Shown: positions 55,862-63,406, numbered from the stretch's first letter. The stretch is 64,000 nt of DNA from Bradyrhizobium sp. 200 (GCF_023100945.1 NZ_CP064689.1:992001-1056000); one strand, 5' to 3'. Notes: generated by a model not told the origin, from the sequence alone. Program-made: numbers and translations.

Positions 55862-56896
55862 ATGAATATACACAACCCGCCGAAGGGCCGCCAAGGAACG
55901 TTGAAACCCGCCTTCGATGAAGACGACGCCCGCCGCCTAGTCGAACTTGTCGGCGATCACGTCGAAGCCGTGATGGACTTCCGCGTCTTCGCCGACTCCA
56001 AGCCCGCCAAGGCGCGCATGTCGAAGCTATTCCGGGATGGCGCGCAATTGCCCCGGATGAAGTGGCGCGACACCATCGGCGAATTGATGCCGACGCTTCA
56101 GAAGCGCAACGCGCAGGGCTGTGGCGTCTATTACAGCTTGAACGAAAGCAACGGCAAGGGCGTGAAGAACGCGAACATAAAGGCCGTTCGCGTCGTCCCG
56201 CTTGACCTTGACGAAACCGCGCCACCCGACTTGTGGGACATTGAACCGCATATGGTCATGGAGTCGTCGCCCGGCCGCCATCAAGCGCTGTTCATGATCG
56301 AACCGACTACCGATTTCGACCTAGCACAAAGCGTCACGAAGCGAATGGCCGTGAAGTTCGGCGGCGACCCGAACGTGTCCGACCGTGCGCGCGTATTTCG
56401 AATGCCTGGCTTCCGGCACCAAAAGGCGGCACCGTTTACGAGTCGGATTCTTCAGATTGACCACTTCAAACGACGCTACACGCTTCCCGAACTCGACTCG
56501 CTGTTGCCGCCGTTGCCGCGCCGCTTCGTCAATTCGAACGACATGGGAATCGGCACGATTGGAGTCGATAAAGCAAAGTTGCTGTTCGAAAATCTGGACG
56601 TTGAATGCCTGTCCGGTAACGAAAAGTGGCAGCGCTTCGCGATGGCGCTGCATAGCGCATGCAACGCAGATGAAGAGGTCGCGGAATTGTTCTTCGACTT
56701 CTGCGGCACGGGCGACGGCTACGGCGACGAAGACACCGACGCGCGCAACCGCCTGCGTTGGGAGTCGTTCGATGCGTCGCGCGAAGGCGGCGTCGGAATC
56801 GGTACGCTGCGTCACATGTGTTTGCAATTCAGAGTCCCCGGTCTGGTTTGCTTCGAGTTGTTCAATACCGCTGCAAGGGACTTCGACGATGAATAA
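55862..56896 (+). CDS. RepB-type DNA primase with PriCT domain
   Basis: Probable replication primase, 344 residues. The catalytic acidic pair is seen in AVRVVPLDLDETAPP, the following SSPGRHQALFMIEP and RARVFRMPGFRHQKAAP are typical of RepB/AEP-type plasmid and phage primases, and the last 100 residues (NEKWQRFAMALHSACNADEE; RWESFDASREGGVGIGTLRH) fit a primase C-terminal PriCT domain. Overlaps the helicase gene by eight bases, so priming and unwinding are coupled, as in split versions of P4 alpha. GCAAGGAG precedes the ATG. Confidence 0.85.
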   Translation: MNIHNPPKGRQGTLKPAFDEDDARRLVELVGDHVEAVMDFRVFADSKPAKARMSKLFRDGAQLPRMKWRDTIGELMPTLQKRNAQGCGVYYSLNESNGKGVKNANIKAVRVVPLDLDETAPPDLWDIEPHMVMESSPGRHQALFMIEPTTDFDLAQSVTKRMAVKFGGDPNVSDRARVFRMPGFRHQKAAPFTSRILQIDHFKRRYTLPELDSLLPPLPRRFVNSNDMGIGTIGVDKAKLLFENLDVECLSGNEKWQRFAMALHSACNADEEVAELFFDFCGTGDGYGDEDTDARNRLRWESFDASREGGVGIGTLRHMCLQFRVPGLVCFELFNTAARDFDDE

Positions 56897-58346
56897 GCAT
56901 TCTTTCCCGATGTTCGAACCGTGGCCCGTCGAAATCATATATGGTGGCCCCCGCAATAAGAACACGCCGTCGCAAAACGCGCTGATCTTCAAGAAAGCAC
57001 GCCCCATGCCGTTGCTGTACGCCGCCGACGACTTCTACACGGCGAACGAATATGGCTTTTGGGATTTGATGAAGGCCGACGACCTGCGCGCGGAGATTCG
57101 CCGCACTGATCCGGGTTGCCAGTACCTAAGCACATCCGGCCAGATTGTCGCGATGCTGGACGAACTGAAAATCACGGCGGGCATTCGGTCGGCGGCAATG
57201 CCCTTCGAGTGGATCAACACGCCCGACGACGCGCCGTCGCCCAATGACCTAATCTTGGCAGGCAACGGAATCTATAACGCCGCGACGGGCAAGCTGACGG
57301 AGTTGACGACGGACTATTTCGCGACGGGAGTCCCCGCGTGGGAATACGACGCCGACGCCGAATGCCCGGCATGGCTGAAGTTCTTAGGCGAGGTTCTGCA
57401 CCCGTCGTTTCATCCGACTTTGCAAGAGTGGTTCGGCTACACGATGACGCCAGACACGTCACTCGAAAAGCTTGCGTTTCTAGTCGGCGCGTCGCGCGGC
57501 GGCAAGGGCACCATCAAGAATGTGTTAGAGCAATTGACAGGGGAAGCGCATCGCGGTTCGATCACGCTCAACGATCTTGCTGGCGAATTCGGCTTGCAAT
57601 CCCTGACCGACAAAAAACTGATAATCATCCCGGACGCCTCCGACACTGAATTGGCGAAGAGGGCAACCGCCGTTGAACGCATTAAAAGCATCAGCGGCAG
57701 TGACGCGCTGTCAGTCAATCGCAAAAACAAGCCGTTGCTTCCCAACGTGAGACTCCCCGGCAAGCTGACGGTTCTAGCGAATCGCCATCCGAAGTTCATC
57801 GACGATTCGACCGCGCTTGCGATTCGCGAACTAGTGTTCACGTTCGAACATTCGTTCGCCGGGCGAGAAGACCTGACCTTGCGCGACAAGCTGGCGGCCG
57901 AACTGCCCGGCATCGCCAATTGGGCAATCGAGGGACTGAAGCGACTCCGCGAAGAGAAGAAATTCACAGTTGGCGAGAAGGGCAAGGCCGCGCAGCATCA
58001 AGTCGCGCTATCGCAGTCCCCGGCGCTGCGGTACGCGACAGAATGCCTTGTGGTGACCGGCAAGGCGGAAGACATGTTGCCGGTCCCGATGGCCTTCGCA
58101 GCCTATGAGGCTTGGGCGGACCGGGAGTCCCTAAGTGGCCGCGAGCGTCGCAACAAAAATGACTTTAAGGAAGACGTGATTGCGGCCTTGCGAGCGCGCG
58201 GCGTCAGATATGCAGTGAACCAAATACGCTGGAAAGACCCCGCCAAACTGCCCGGCTTTCGTGGCGTTGGCGAACGGGTCAAGGGGCGCTTTATAGGCGT
58301 GAAGCTGAAGCCTGAATTCAGGGTCGAAGACGATATGTCACCTTAG
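56889..58346 (+). CDS. D5-like superfamily 3 helicase (phage/plasmid replication)
   Basis: Replicative helicase of 485 residues. It has the D5_N-type region (DAECPAWLKFLGEVLHPSFH; EWFGYTMTPDTSLEKLAFLV), Walker A GASRGGKGTIKN, Walker B KKLIIIPDAS and a later conserved block with PGKLTVLANRHPKF, the P4 alpha/poxvirus D5 pattern. The ATG at 56889 overlaps the primase end. The stop lies inside the iteron block, so its 3' end is part of the putative origin. Confidence 0.88.
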   Translation: MNKHSFPMFEPWPVEIIYGGPRNKNTPSQNALIFKKARPMPLLYAADDFYTANEYGFWDLMKADDLRAEIRRTDPGCQYLSTSGQIVAMLDELKITAGIRSAAMPFEWINTPDDAPSPNDLILAGNGIYNAATGKLTELTTDYFATGVPAWEYDADAECPAWLKFLGEVLHPSFHPTLQEWFGYTMTPDTSLEKLAFLVGASRGGKGTIKNVLEQLTGEAHRGSITLNDLAGEFGLQSLTDKKLIIIPDASDTELAKRATAVERIKSISGSDALSVNRKNKPLLPNVRLPGKLTVLANRHPKFIDDSTALAIRELVFTFEHSFAGREDLTLRDKLAAELPGIANWAIEGLKRLREEKKFTVGEKGKAAQHQVALSQSPALRYATECLVVTGKAEDMLPVPMAFAAYEAWADRESLSGRERRNKNDFKEDVIAALRARGVRYAVNQIRWKDPAKLPGFRGVGERVKGRFIGVKLKPEFRVEDDMSP

Positions 58347-58624
58347 TCACCCGGTTGTGTCACCCTCAAAATGCGAGAAGTGCCCGTCGTTAGCGGACTT
58401 CTCGCATTGTCACCCTGTCACCCGGCTTTTCGAACCCCGTCCCCAAGGTAGGGGGCGCGCCGGGATGACCGGCTAATCTGCTAATCACCCCCTCTTTATT
58501 ATTCTAGTTGATCTAAAAAGGGTGACAGGGTGACAGAAGAGAAGGAAAGCCTATAACCAGTGGGGTTTGGCTGTGTCACCTAACAAGGGTTTTACGGTGA
58601 CGGCGTCACCCATGAAGAGTGACA
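58336..58624. other. Candidate replication origin with TGTCACCC iterons
   Basis: The core GTCACC/GGTGAC occurs about eleven times: 58336, 58346, 58358, tandem pair 58408 and 58416, inverted tandem pair 58520 and 58528, then 58574, 58596, 58605 and 58618. The two tandem pairs are 16-base inverted copies of each other and face an AT-rich tract (58485-58520). A 12-bp inverted repeat (AATGCGAGAAGT at 58370, complement at 58397) lies within. The iteron resembles the GGTGAACA units bound by P4 alpha. Position right after primase/helicase genes supports an origin. Confidence 0.65.
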
Positions 58625-58714
58625 GGGCCGCGCCCCCTTCCCCATGGTATCAGCGGTCAGGCCCTCCCCATCCTTCAGCGCTCGCGCGTCGGCAAGGCCA
58701 CTAACGCCCCGTTC

Positions 58715-58807
58715 TAGCTGCGGTATGTGCTAGGATTGTATTCCTGCATATAGGGTTTATTTCTCATAGGTTTACAGTCCTATCCGCTTACCTTGCACAT
58801 GCAGCTA
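58715..58807. ncRNA. Extended dyad symmetry; possible structured RNA or origin element
   Basis: TAGCTGC-GGT-ATGTGC (58715-58730) pairs with GCACATGCAGCTA (58795-58807), and inside this TAGGATTGTA (58731) pairs with TACAGTCCTA (58773) at 9 of 10 positions. The centre is AT-rich. No open frame uses it. It could be a regulatory RNA, cruciform origin element or terminator-like structure; the type is uncertain. Confidence 0.4.
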
Positions 58808-59266
58808 ATCGGCCCTCTCACAATGCGCGACGATAGTTCGACAATCAACAACGCAGGGCGTGCCCCTATCAGCAATGCCAGCACATGCAATGCATGGGCG
58901 TAGAGACAAGGCCGGAGTCGGGGATGGACTCGCCATCATGCAATTTGCGATTCCGATTCCTTCGAAGCCTAAGAGAAATTATTTCTCTAAGCGATGCCTC
59001 ACGATGAAGCCGGGGTCCTTCCAGCGCGAAAAACTCTATAAGGACCAAGACGGAGCGCAGGGGAGCACCGGACAAGTAGAGAAATATTTTTCTTCGCGGT
59101 CGTCGCTTCTAGCTTAGAAAAATTTTCCGCTGAAGCGCCGACGCCGCGCGCTCGCGCCGCTCGCAACATGGAATCGACGGCGCGTGATGCGCAAAATCGT
59201 TCCTTCGCGTTCGGTCCTCCGAGTCGCTAGTGTCCCTTCGACATTTCAAACGCGCGAGGACACCAC
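58808..59266. promoter_or_regulatory. Non-coding leader before the terminase gene with AGAGAAAT palindromes
   Basis: About 460 bases without a convincing gene. AGAGAAAT-T-ATTTCTCT is a perfect palindrome at 58972-58988 and AGAGAAAT recurs at 59078. ATGCGCAAAATCGTTCC at 59187 matches the motif before the AlpA-like gene. An 85-codon open frame (58860-59117) has a poor start and composition and is not accepted. Confidence 0.5.
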
Positions 59267-59830
59267 ATGGCGAAACAGATTCCCGATTGGCTTGATGGCG
59301 GATCAGCCGACGACGAACCCGGCCCCGGCGCGACGGTGGACAAGCGACGACTCGGCCACGTCTTGGGACTCACGCCCTACGCCATCGGCGAAATGATAAA
59401 TCGCGGAATGCCCGTGTTGCACCGGGGCGATAAGCACACGCCTTGGCAGTTCGAAGTCGGTCGCGTGATGGCGTGGATGGTGCAAGACGCGGTGCGCGCG
59501 ATGAATGAGGACTCCGACTCTGCGCGCTACCGCGAGGCGAAGACGCGCAAGATGCAAGCCGAATGGGAGCGGCTGGACGAAATGAACAAAGTCACACGCC
59601 GCGAGCTAGTGACCATCGACGAAGCCGTGACCGTTATGCGCGAGCATTCAACGATTGTCCGAAAGCATCTAGGCGCGGTTCCGGCCGCGATCACGAAGGC
59701 GCTTGCTGCGCTGGACCCGGACGACCGCCGCAATGCGTCCATCGTGGAAACGGTGATTGATGACTGCATTAACGGCGCGATGGTCGCCATCAGCGAAGAG
59801 AATGGAGTCGAAAATGCCGAAGCAGCGTAA
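59267..59830 (+). CDS. Terminase small subunit, Nu1-like
   Basis: DNA-packaging recognition protein of 187 residues. The N-terminal HTH (VDKRRLGHVLGLTPYAIGEM then INRGMPVLHRGDKHTPWQFE) matches Nu1-type winged HTH terminase small subunits, followed by a charged coiled-coil region (REAKTRKMQAEWERLDEMNK; EAVTVMREHSTIVRKHLGAV). No large terminase follows. In satellites such a protein redirects a helper phage's packaging to the island genome (known for PICIs; inferred here). Confidence 0.75.
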   Translation: MAKQIPDWLDGGSADDEPGPGATVDKRRLGHVLGLTPYAIGEMINRGMPVLHRGDKHTPWQFEVGRVMAWMVQDAVRAMNEDSDSARYREAKTRKMQAEWERLDEMNKVTRRELVTIDEAVTVMREHSTIVRKHLGAVPAAITKALAALDPDDRRNASIVETVIDDCINGAMVAISEENGVENAEAA

Positions 59831-60017
59831 CAAGGGCGGACGCCCCAACGTGTTAGGAAAGGGCGCGGCTTACCTGACGGTGAAGCTGCGCGAAGATCAG
59901 ATTCGCGCGATCAACAGAATCGCGTGTCCGGGCGGTCGTCCCGGTGGTCGTCCCGAGACAATCCGCAATTTGCTGGACGCAGGTTTGAAGCTGGCGCGGA
60001 GTCGTGCGACGCGATGA
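59814..60017 (+). CDS. Ribbon-helix-helix-like DNA-binding protein
   Basis: Sixty-seven basic residues. LTVKLREDQIRAINRIA gives the strand and first helix and RPETIRNLLDAGLKLARS the second helix of an RHH fold, with a repeated GGRP (PGGRPGGRPE) between them resembling a small AT-hook-like turn. The ATG lies inside the terminase gene end, with GGAG upstream. Its stop overlaps the next gene (ATGA). A regulator of the packaging block is likely. Confidence 0.65.
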   Translation: MPKQRNKGGRPNVLGKGAAYLTVKLREDQIRAINRIACPGGRPGGRPETIRNLLDAGLKLARSRATR

Positions 60018-60550
60018 CGGCGAGGGCGTGCATTGTTTGCGGCGGCGACTTCACGCCGAGCCGTGGTCACGAAGCGACGCAGATTACTTGCGGGGAAGCG
60101 TGTCGCGTCGTTCATCGGCGCGAACATGACCGGACGAAGCGTCAGCCGGTTCGGCGCAACTGTCTTCGCTGTGGAACGCTGATGGAAGCGCGCGACCGCC
60201 ACAGCGGAAATAAACGCTACTGTTCCGACGCCTGCCGATTCAACACCGCAGCCGCGCCCGTGGTCACGTCGGCGAACGCAGCGCCATGCGAGCATTGCGG
60301 CACGCCGTTCGAAGCAAAGGGGCGCGGGCGTAAACAGCGCTTCTGTCAGCCCGCTTGCCGCGTGGCGCACTTCAAGGCGAACAGCGAGTTAGAAACAGAA
60401 GGGATTCCCGTCGCCGAGTTGGACCCGGTACTAACGCCCCGGAGACACGCCTTGGCGCGCCTGATAGATCGTTTCGAGCCGAGCGGCGACTTCGTGCACT
60501 TCACGCCGCCGACGTGGATCAACCCGGCGGACCGGCGGGCGGGTCGCTAA
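60014..60550 (+). CDS. Triple zinc-finger protein of unknown function
   Basis: 178 residues with three similar zinc-binding units, each CxxC then a CxxxC about 15-20 residues later: CIVCGGDFTPSRGHEATQIT/CGEAC, CLRCGTLMEARDRHSGNKRY/CSDAC and CEHCGTPFEAKGRGRKQRF/CQPAC. Each ends CR followed by a small helix. The C-terminal 60 residues are non-repetitive. Overlap with the RHH gene sets the start. Possibly DNA binding in packaging or helper interference; not recognised as a known family. Confidence 0.68.
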   Translation: MTARACIVCGGDFTPSRGHEATQITCGEACRVVHRREHDRTKRQPVRRNCLRCGTLMEARDRHSGNKRYCSDACRFNTAAAPVVTSANAAPCEHCGTPFEAKGRGRKQRFCQPACRVAHFKANSELETEGIPVAELDPVLTPRRHALARLIDRFEPSGDFVHFTPPTWINPADRRAGR

Positions 60551-60649
60551 AGAGCCCTCTGAGTTATCCCCACCGTACTTTTACGCTTGGCAGGAAGCTC
60601 GACTCAACCGACAATGCGCCCTTTCCACTATTAGTTGCGAGGACTGGGA

Positions 60650-60958
60650 ATGGCGAGAGCAGAGCCAAGCGGCATTTCATTGACTGACTCCGATGCTTCG
60701 ATTGTTAAAGGGATGCTTGTGAGGGGCGACAGGCAACACGATATCGCAGCATGGTTCGGGGTGAACGGTGGTCGCATTGGTGACATATCGACCGGGGCGA
60801 AGTTTCCAAACGTGCCTGCAGCACCGATGGATAAGCTTCCGCCGCCGGGACCGTATCTAACCGGCCGGGATGCACATGCGGCCATGATAGCGTTGGAAGC
60901 GGCGGCCGAAACAATCAACGCCGCGCTGGCGTTGATCCGCGAACGTGCGACCGCCTAG
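60650..60958 (+). CDS. Small HTH-containing protein
   Basis: 102 residues. SDASIVKGMLVRGDRQHDIA then AWFGVNGGRIGDISTGAKFP resembles a resolvase-type HTH found in many short rhizobial proteins; the C-terminal helix is Ala-rich (AHAAMIALEAAAETINAALA). ATG 60650 is chosen over a TTG at 60635. The next gene starts three bases later with GTG. Confidence 0.62.
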   Translation: MARAEPSGISLTDSDASIVKGMLVRGDRQHDIAAWFGVNGGRIGDISTGAKFPNVPAAPMDKLPPPGPYLTGRDAHAAMIALEAAAETINAALALIRERATA

Positions 60959-60960
60959 CT

Positions 60961-61668
60961 GTGACAGATGCCGAACTAGTCGCCGCGTTAGACAAATTAA
61001 AAGATACCATGACTTCGGTCGCCACCGGCGGTCCCCAGATTCAGCGGGTCGAAAATTCATTCGTCTCGCTGTTTGACCAAGTCGCTGTGGAATTGCGTGG
61101 GCGCGGAATAGAAACTGCTCTGCCCTATCGCTCTCTCTGGGACTGGTACGGCCGGTGGAGTCAAGGCGATCTTCCGACGTATCAGATGCGGCGACAGTTC
61201 ATCAACGATGCCTTTGCACCGATAATCAATCGGGTTCGTGATAAACCTGGGCAACAGTATGAGCCCACGGGATGGACGCGAGTTGATCGCACAGTCATGG
61301 AAATGCGAACGCGGCTCGCCGGAGCAAAGACAGAAGAACAATTTCAAAGTGTGGGATTGCTTGGCCGCGAACTGTTGATATCGGCTGCGCAAGAAGTCTT
61401 CGATAAAGATAGGCATCCGACTTTGGACGGCGTTTTGGCGAGCGCCACCGATGCAAAACGAATGCTTGAAGCGTACATTGCCGTAGAGTTGGGCGGCGGC
61501 ATCAACGAGTACGTTCGGAAGCACGCAAAGGCGGCACTTGACCTTGCTGTTCAACTACAGCACAGGCGCACCGCGACCTTTCGGGACGCGGCCATTTGTG
61601 TCGAAGCAACTACATCAGTTGTGAGCTTAATAGCAATCATGGCGGGACTTCGCGACCCCGACGGCTAA
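60961..61668 (+). CDS. Hypothetical protein, possible defence-type cargo
   Basis: 235 residues, helical. N-terminal half includes SLWDWYGRWSQGDLPTYQMR; the C-terminal half includes ISAAQEVFDKDRHPTLDGVL, RKHAKAALDLAVQLQHRRTA and ends with a hydrophobic helix (VVSLIAIMAGL). The RKHA...QHRRT stretch is reminiscent of HEPN-like or abortive-infection helices, but this is only an impression. Starts with GTG and meets the PIN gene tail to tail with a four-base overlap. Confidence 0.6.
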   Translation: MTDAELVAALDKLKDTMTSVATGGPQIQRVENSFVSLFDQVAVELRGRGIETALPYRSLWDWYGRWSQGDLPTYQMRRQFINDAFAPIINRVRDKPGQQYEPTGWTRVDRTVMEMRTRLAGAKTEEQFQSVGLLGRELLISAAQEVFDKDRHPTLDGVLASATDAKRMLEAYIAVELGGGINEYVRKHAKAALDLAVQLQHRRTATFRDAAICVEATTSVVSLIAIMAGLRDPDG

Positions 61669-62261
61669 GTCGCTCCGGCCGGTGCCTGACCTTCCGCGAT
61701 AATTTCCGCAGACGTTCTTGTCGATTCCTCTGCCGCGCCAGAAAGCTCCATTGAATATTGCGCTGCCTGCGGGGGCAAGGGAAGGTCGGCTACTTTGATA
61801 ACGTTGATGCCATATTGCTTTGCAAGCTTTCTGATATCGCCGTCATCGCTGTAAATTGTCTTTGCCCCACAGACTCGCGTAATTGCTACAATCTGTCGAT
61901 CAAACTTTATCTTTGCCCAAGTGGCGTCAGACTTCCCCCGCTTGCTGCCTTTAGACAGCGCTTGTCGAGTCATAGCGGCGACTTCAATCGCGGCGCGCTC
62001 ATCAAATGGTTCGATACGGAAGACGGCAAATTTTTTAAGGTGTTCTACTATCTGCACCGATGCGGTCGCACCCGCTCTGACCAGAACTTCACTTAGAGCT
62101 GGCGTAGGTACGATCAATTTCGTCTTAGACTTGTCTAGGGTTGCTATTAGAAATTCGACCCGCTCTTTGACGTGTGGAAGCGGCACCCCGCCAGCTTGAA
62201 CTGGAACGGGCGTGTCAGGCCGAAAAAGTAGCAACAGCAGGGACGCGTCAATGACCTCCAT
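61665..62261 (-). CDS. PIN domain nuclease-like protein
   Basis: Predicted metal-dependent RNase of 198 residues, on the opposite strand to the rest of the island. PIN acidic residues are seen in MEVIDASLLLLLF (Asp 5), PTPALSEVLVRAG (Glu), and the late AKTIYSDDGDIRKLAKQYGI. The C-terminal 30 residues form a polar tail. Translation overlaps the upstream partner gene by 14 bases, the layout of toxin-antitoxin or nuclease-partner pairs. Confidence 0.82.
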   Translation of the reverse strand: MEVIDASLLLLLFRPDTPVPVQAGGVPLPHVKERVEFLIATLDKSKTKLIVPTPALSEVLVRAGATASVQIVEHLKKFAVFRIEPFDERAAIEVAAMTRQALSKGSKRGKSDATWAKIKFDRQIVAITRVCGAKTIYSDDGDIRKLAKQYGINVIKVADLPLPPQAAQYSMELSGAAEESTRTSAEIIAEGQAPAGAT

Positions 62262-63033
62262 GCGGCTTCCTCTTCGTGCCGTGGCGCAAGTCGGTCAATT
62301 CATCAAATGATGCGTCAGTCCACTCAGTAGGAATAGACCGAAGCTCTTGCAATACCGTCGAAAGCGAAGCTTCCTGCAACGGCTCGAAGCTCTCAATCTT
62401 GAATTCTACAAGAGACCATTGGCCCTCGTTATCGCGAGACCAGCGCCCCTTTCCAAACAATCGCACGGGTTCATAGAGTTTCGAACCCAATTGCTTGGCT
62501 ACTGCACGAGTAGCGACGCATCCGCTAAGTTTTTTGTCTTCGACTTCGAGCCATACAGGAACAGTTTCGTCCTGCCCTCCGACTCTAATTACGGTACCAT
62601 CGATAGAGCCCTGTTGCCGGACTACTGGAAACTTCTCTTCGGGCTCTTCCCTGCCGGGGAATCGAATGATGACAGCACTGACTTTCTTGTCGTGAAGGAA
62701 GCCAACCGCATTGTCTTCACGCAATAGCTTGTTGATTTGCTTAAAGGCGCGTGCGGCTTCGCTTGGACCTTCGCCGCGTCGAACACTGTTCGTTCGCGCC
62801 CGAACCTTGGGTATGGCCTCATGTTCGACTTGCGAGACAAGGACGGTGCTGCCCGGTTCAAGCCTATTAAAGTGTACGGCGTTAGGCTCGCCCAAGAGCC
62901 TAGACAGTTCGCCCATGTATTCGGCCAGTCGCGCCATAGGAATCGTCTCGGGCGAATAGGCATCGATACGAAATCGATACTCTGCCCGGTCCCTTTTGAC
63001 GGTTCGCTTGCTGGTCGGTTTTGCCGGTTTCAT
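62248..63033 (-). CDS. Partner protein of the PIN gene, unknown function
   Basis: 261 residues from ATG 63033 (GAG about seven bases upstream); the frame is open 45 codons further but that part is of poor composition. The body contains DAYSPETIPMARLAEYMGEL, HFNRLEPGSTVLVSQVEHEA and KFPVVRQQGSIDGTVIRVGG, a mix of helix and beta. It precedes and overlaps the PIN gene, so they probably act together as toxin-antitoxin or defence pair. No DNA-binding motif is evident. Confidence 0.72.
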   Translation of the reverse strand: MKPAKPTSKRTVKRDRAEYRFRIDAYSPETIPMARLAEYMGELSRLLGEPNAVHFNRLEPGSTVLVSQVEHEAIPKVRARTNSVRRGEGPSEAARAFKQINKLLREDNAVGFLHDKKVSAVIIRFPGREEPEEKFPVVRQQGSIDGTVIRVGGQDETVPVWLEVEDKKLSGCVATRAVAKQLGSKLYEPVRLFGKGRWSRDNEGQWSLVEFKIESFEPLQEASLSTVLQELRSIPTEWTDASFDELTDLRHGTKRKPHGGH

Positions 63034-63109
63034 GCTGAAGCTCTTTACGCGAGCATAGTACAACTCGGAACTGTAGAACAGCTTAACTGGAAGCCAACAG
63101 GCCCCGCGC

Positions 63110-63406
63110 CTAGCCCCTAACGCCCTTGCCGTAGTCGATGACCTCGCCCCAATTCGGCCGGGGGTCAACCCAACCGACGCTGCCGCACTGCGTACACTTC
63201 AAATGCGCCAATATGTCGGGCCATTGCCATTCCGGCAGGTCGTCCAGCTTCACGGTCGCGCTGTGCCAACAGCGCTCGCGTGTGTCACCATCCGGCGGGC
63301 CGACGCAGTAGACCAAAATGGTTTTGAATCCTTCGGCCTTCATGGCGGACGGCGTGCCATCGGACCAATAGCGCAATCTGGAATTCGGTTTTCGACGCCA
63401 CGGCAT
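63110..63406 (-). CDS. Small zinc-ribbon-like protein
   Basis: Ninety-eight residues. A single CxxC (LKCTQCGSVGWVDPRPNWGE) near the C terminus and a Cys/His cluster (ERCWHSATVKLDDLPEW) could bind zinc. The ATG at 63406 gives MPWRRKPNSRLRYWSDGTPS. It may be the last island gene or a chromosomal one. Function unknown. Confidence 0.6.
   Translation of the reverse strand: MPWRRKPNSRLRYWSDGTPSAMKAEGFKTILVYCVGPPDGDTRERCWHSATVKLDDLPEWQWPDILAHLKCTQCGSVGWVDPRPNWGEVIDYGKGVRG

Larger units (their letters stand above)
50369..63168. mobile_element. Candidate phage-satellite island (P4/PICI-like); ends approximate
   Basis: Gene order is integrase, excisionase-like HTH, small unknown genes, AlpA-like HTH, RepB-type primase, SF3/D5 helicase, iteron-rich non-coding block, Nu1-like small terminase, RHH and zinc-finger proteins, then PIN nuclease and partner. 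There is no large terminase, capsid, tail or lysis gene, which fits a satellite rather than a prophage. Genes are short and overlapping and, by eye, less GC-rich than the flanks. The left end lies within 50311-50549. No duplicated tRNA end was found, so both end coordinates are estimates. Confidence 0.7.

Noticed and set aside
58860..59117. 85-codon open frame in the gap before the terminase gene
   Set aside because: Weak start, spans the AGAGAAAT palindrome, and translation has no conserved or structured look; better viewed as non-coding.
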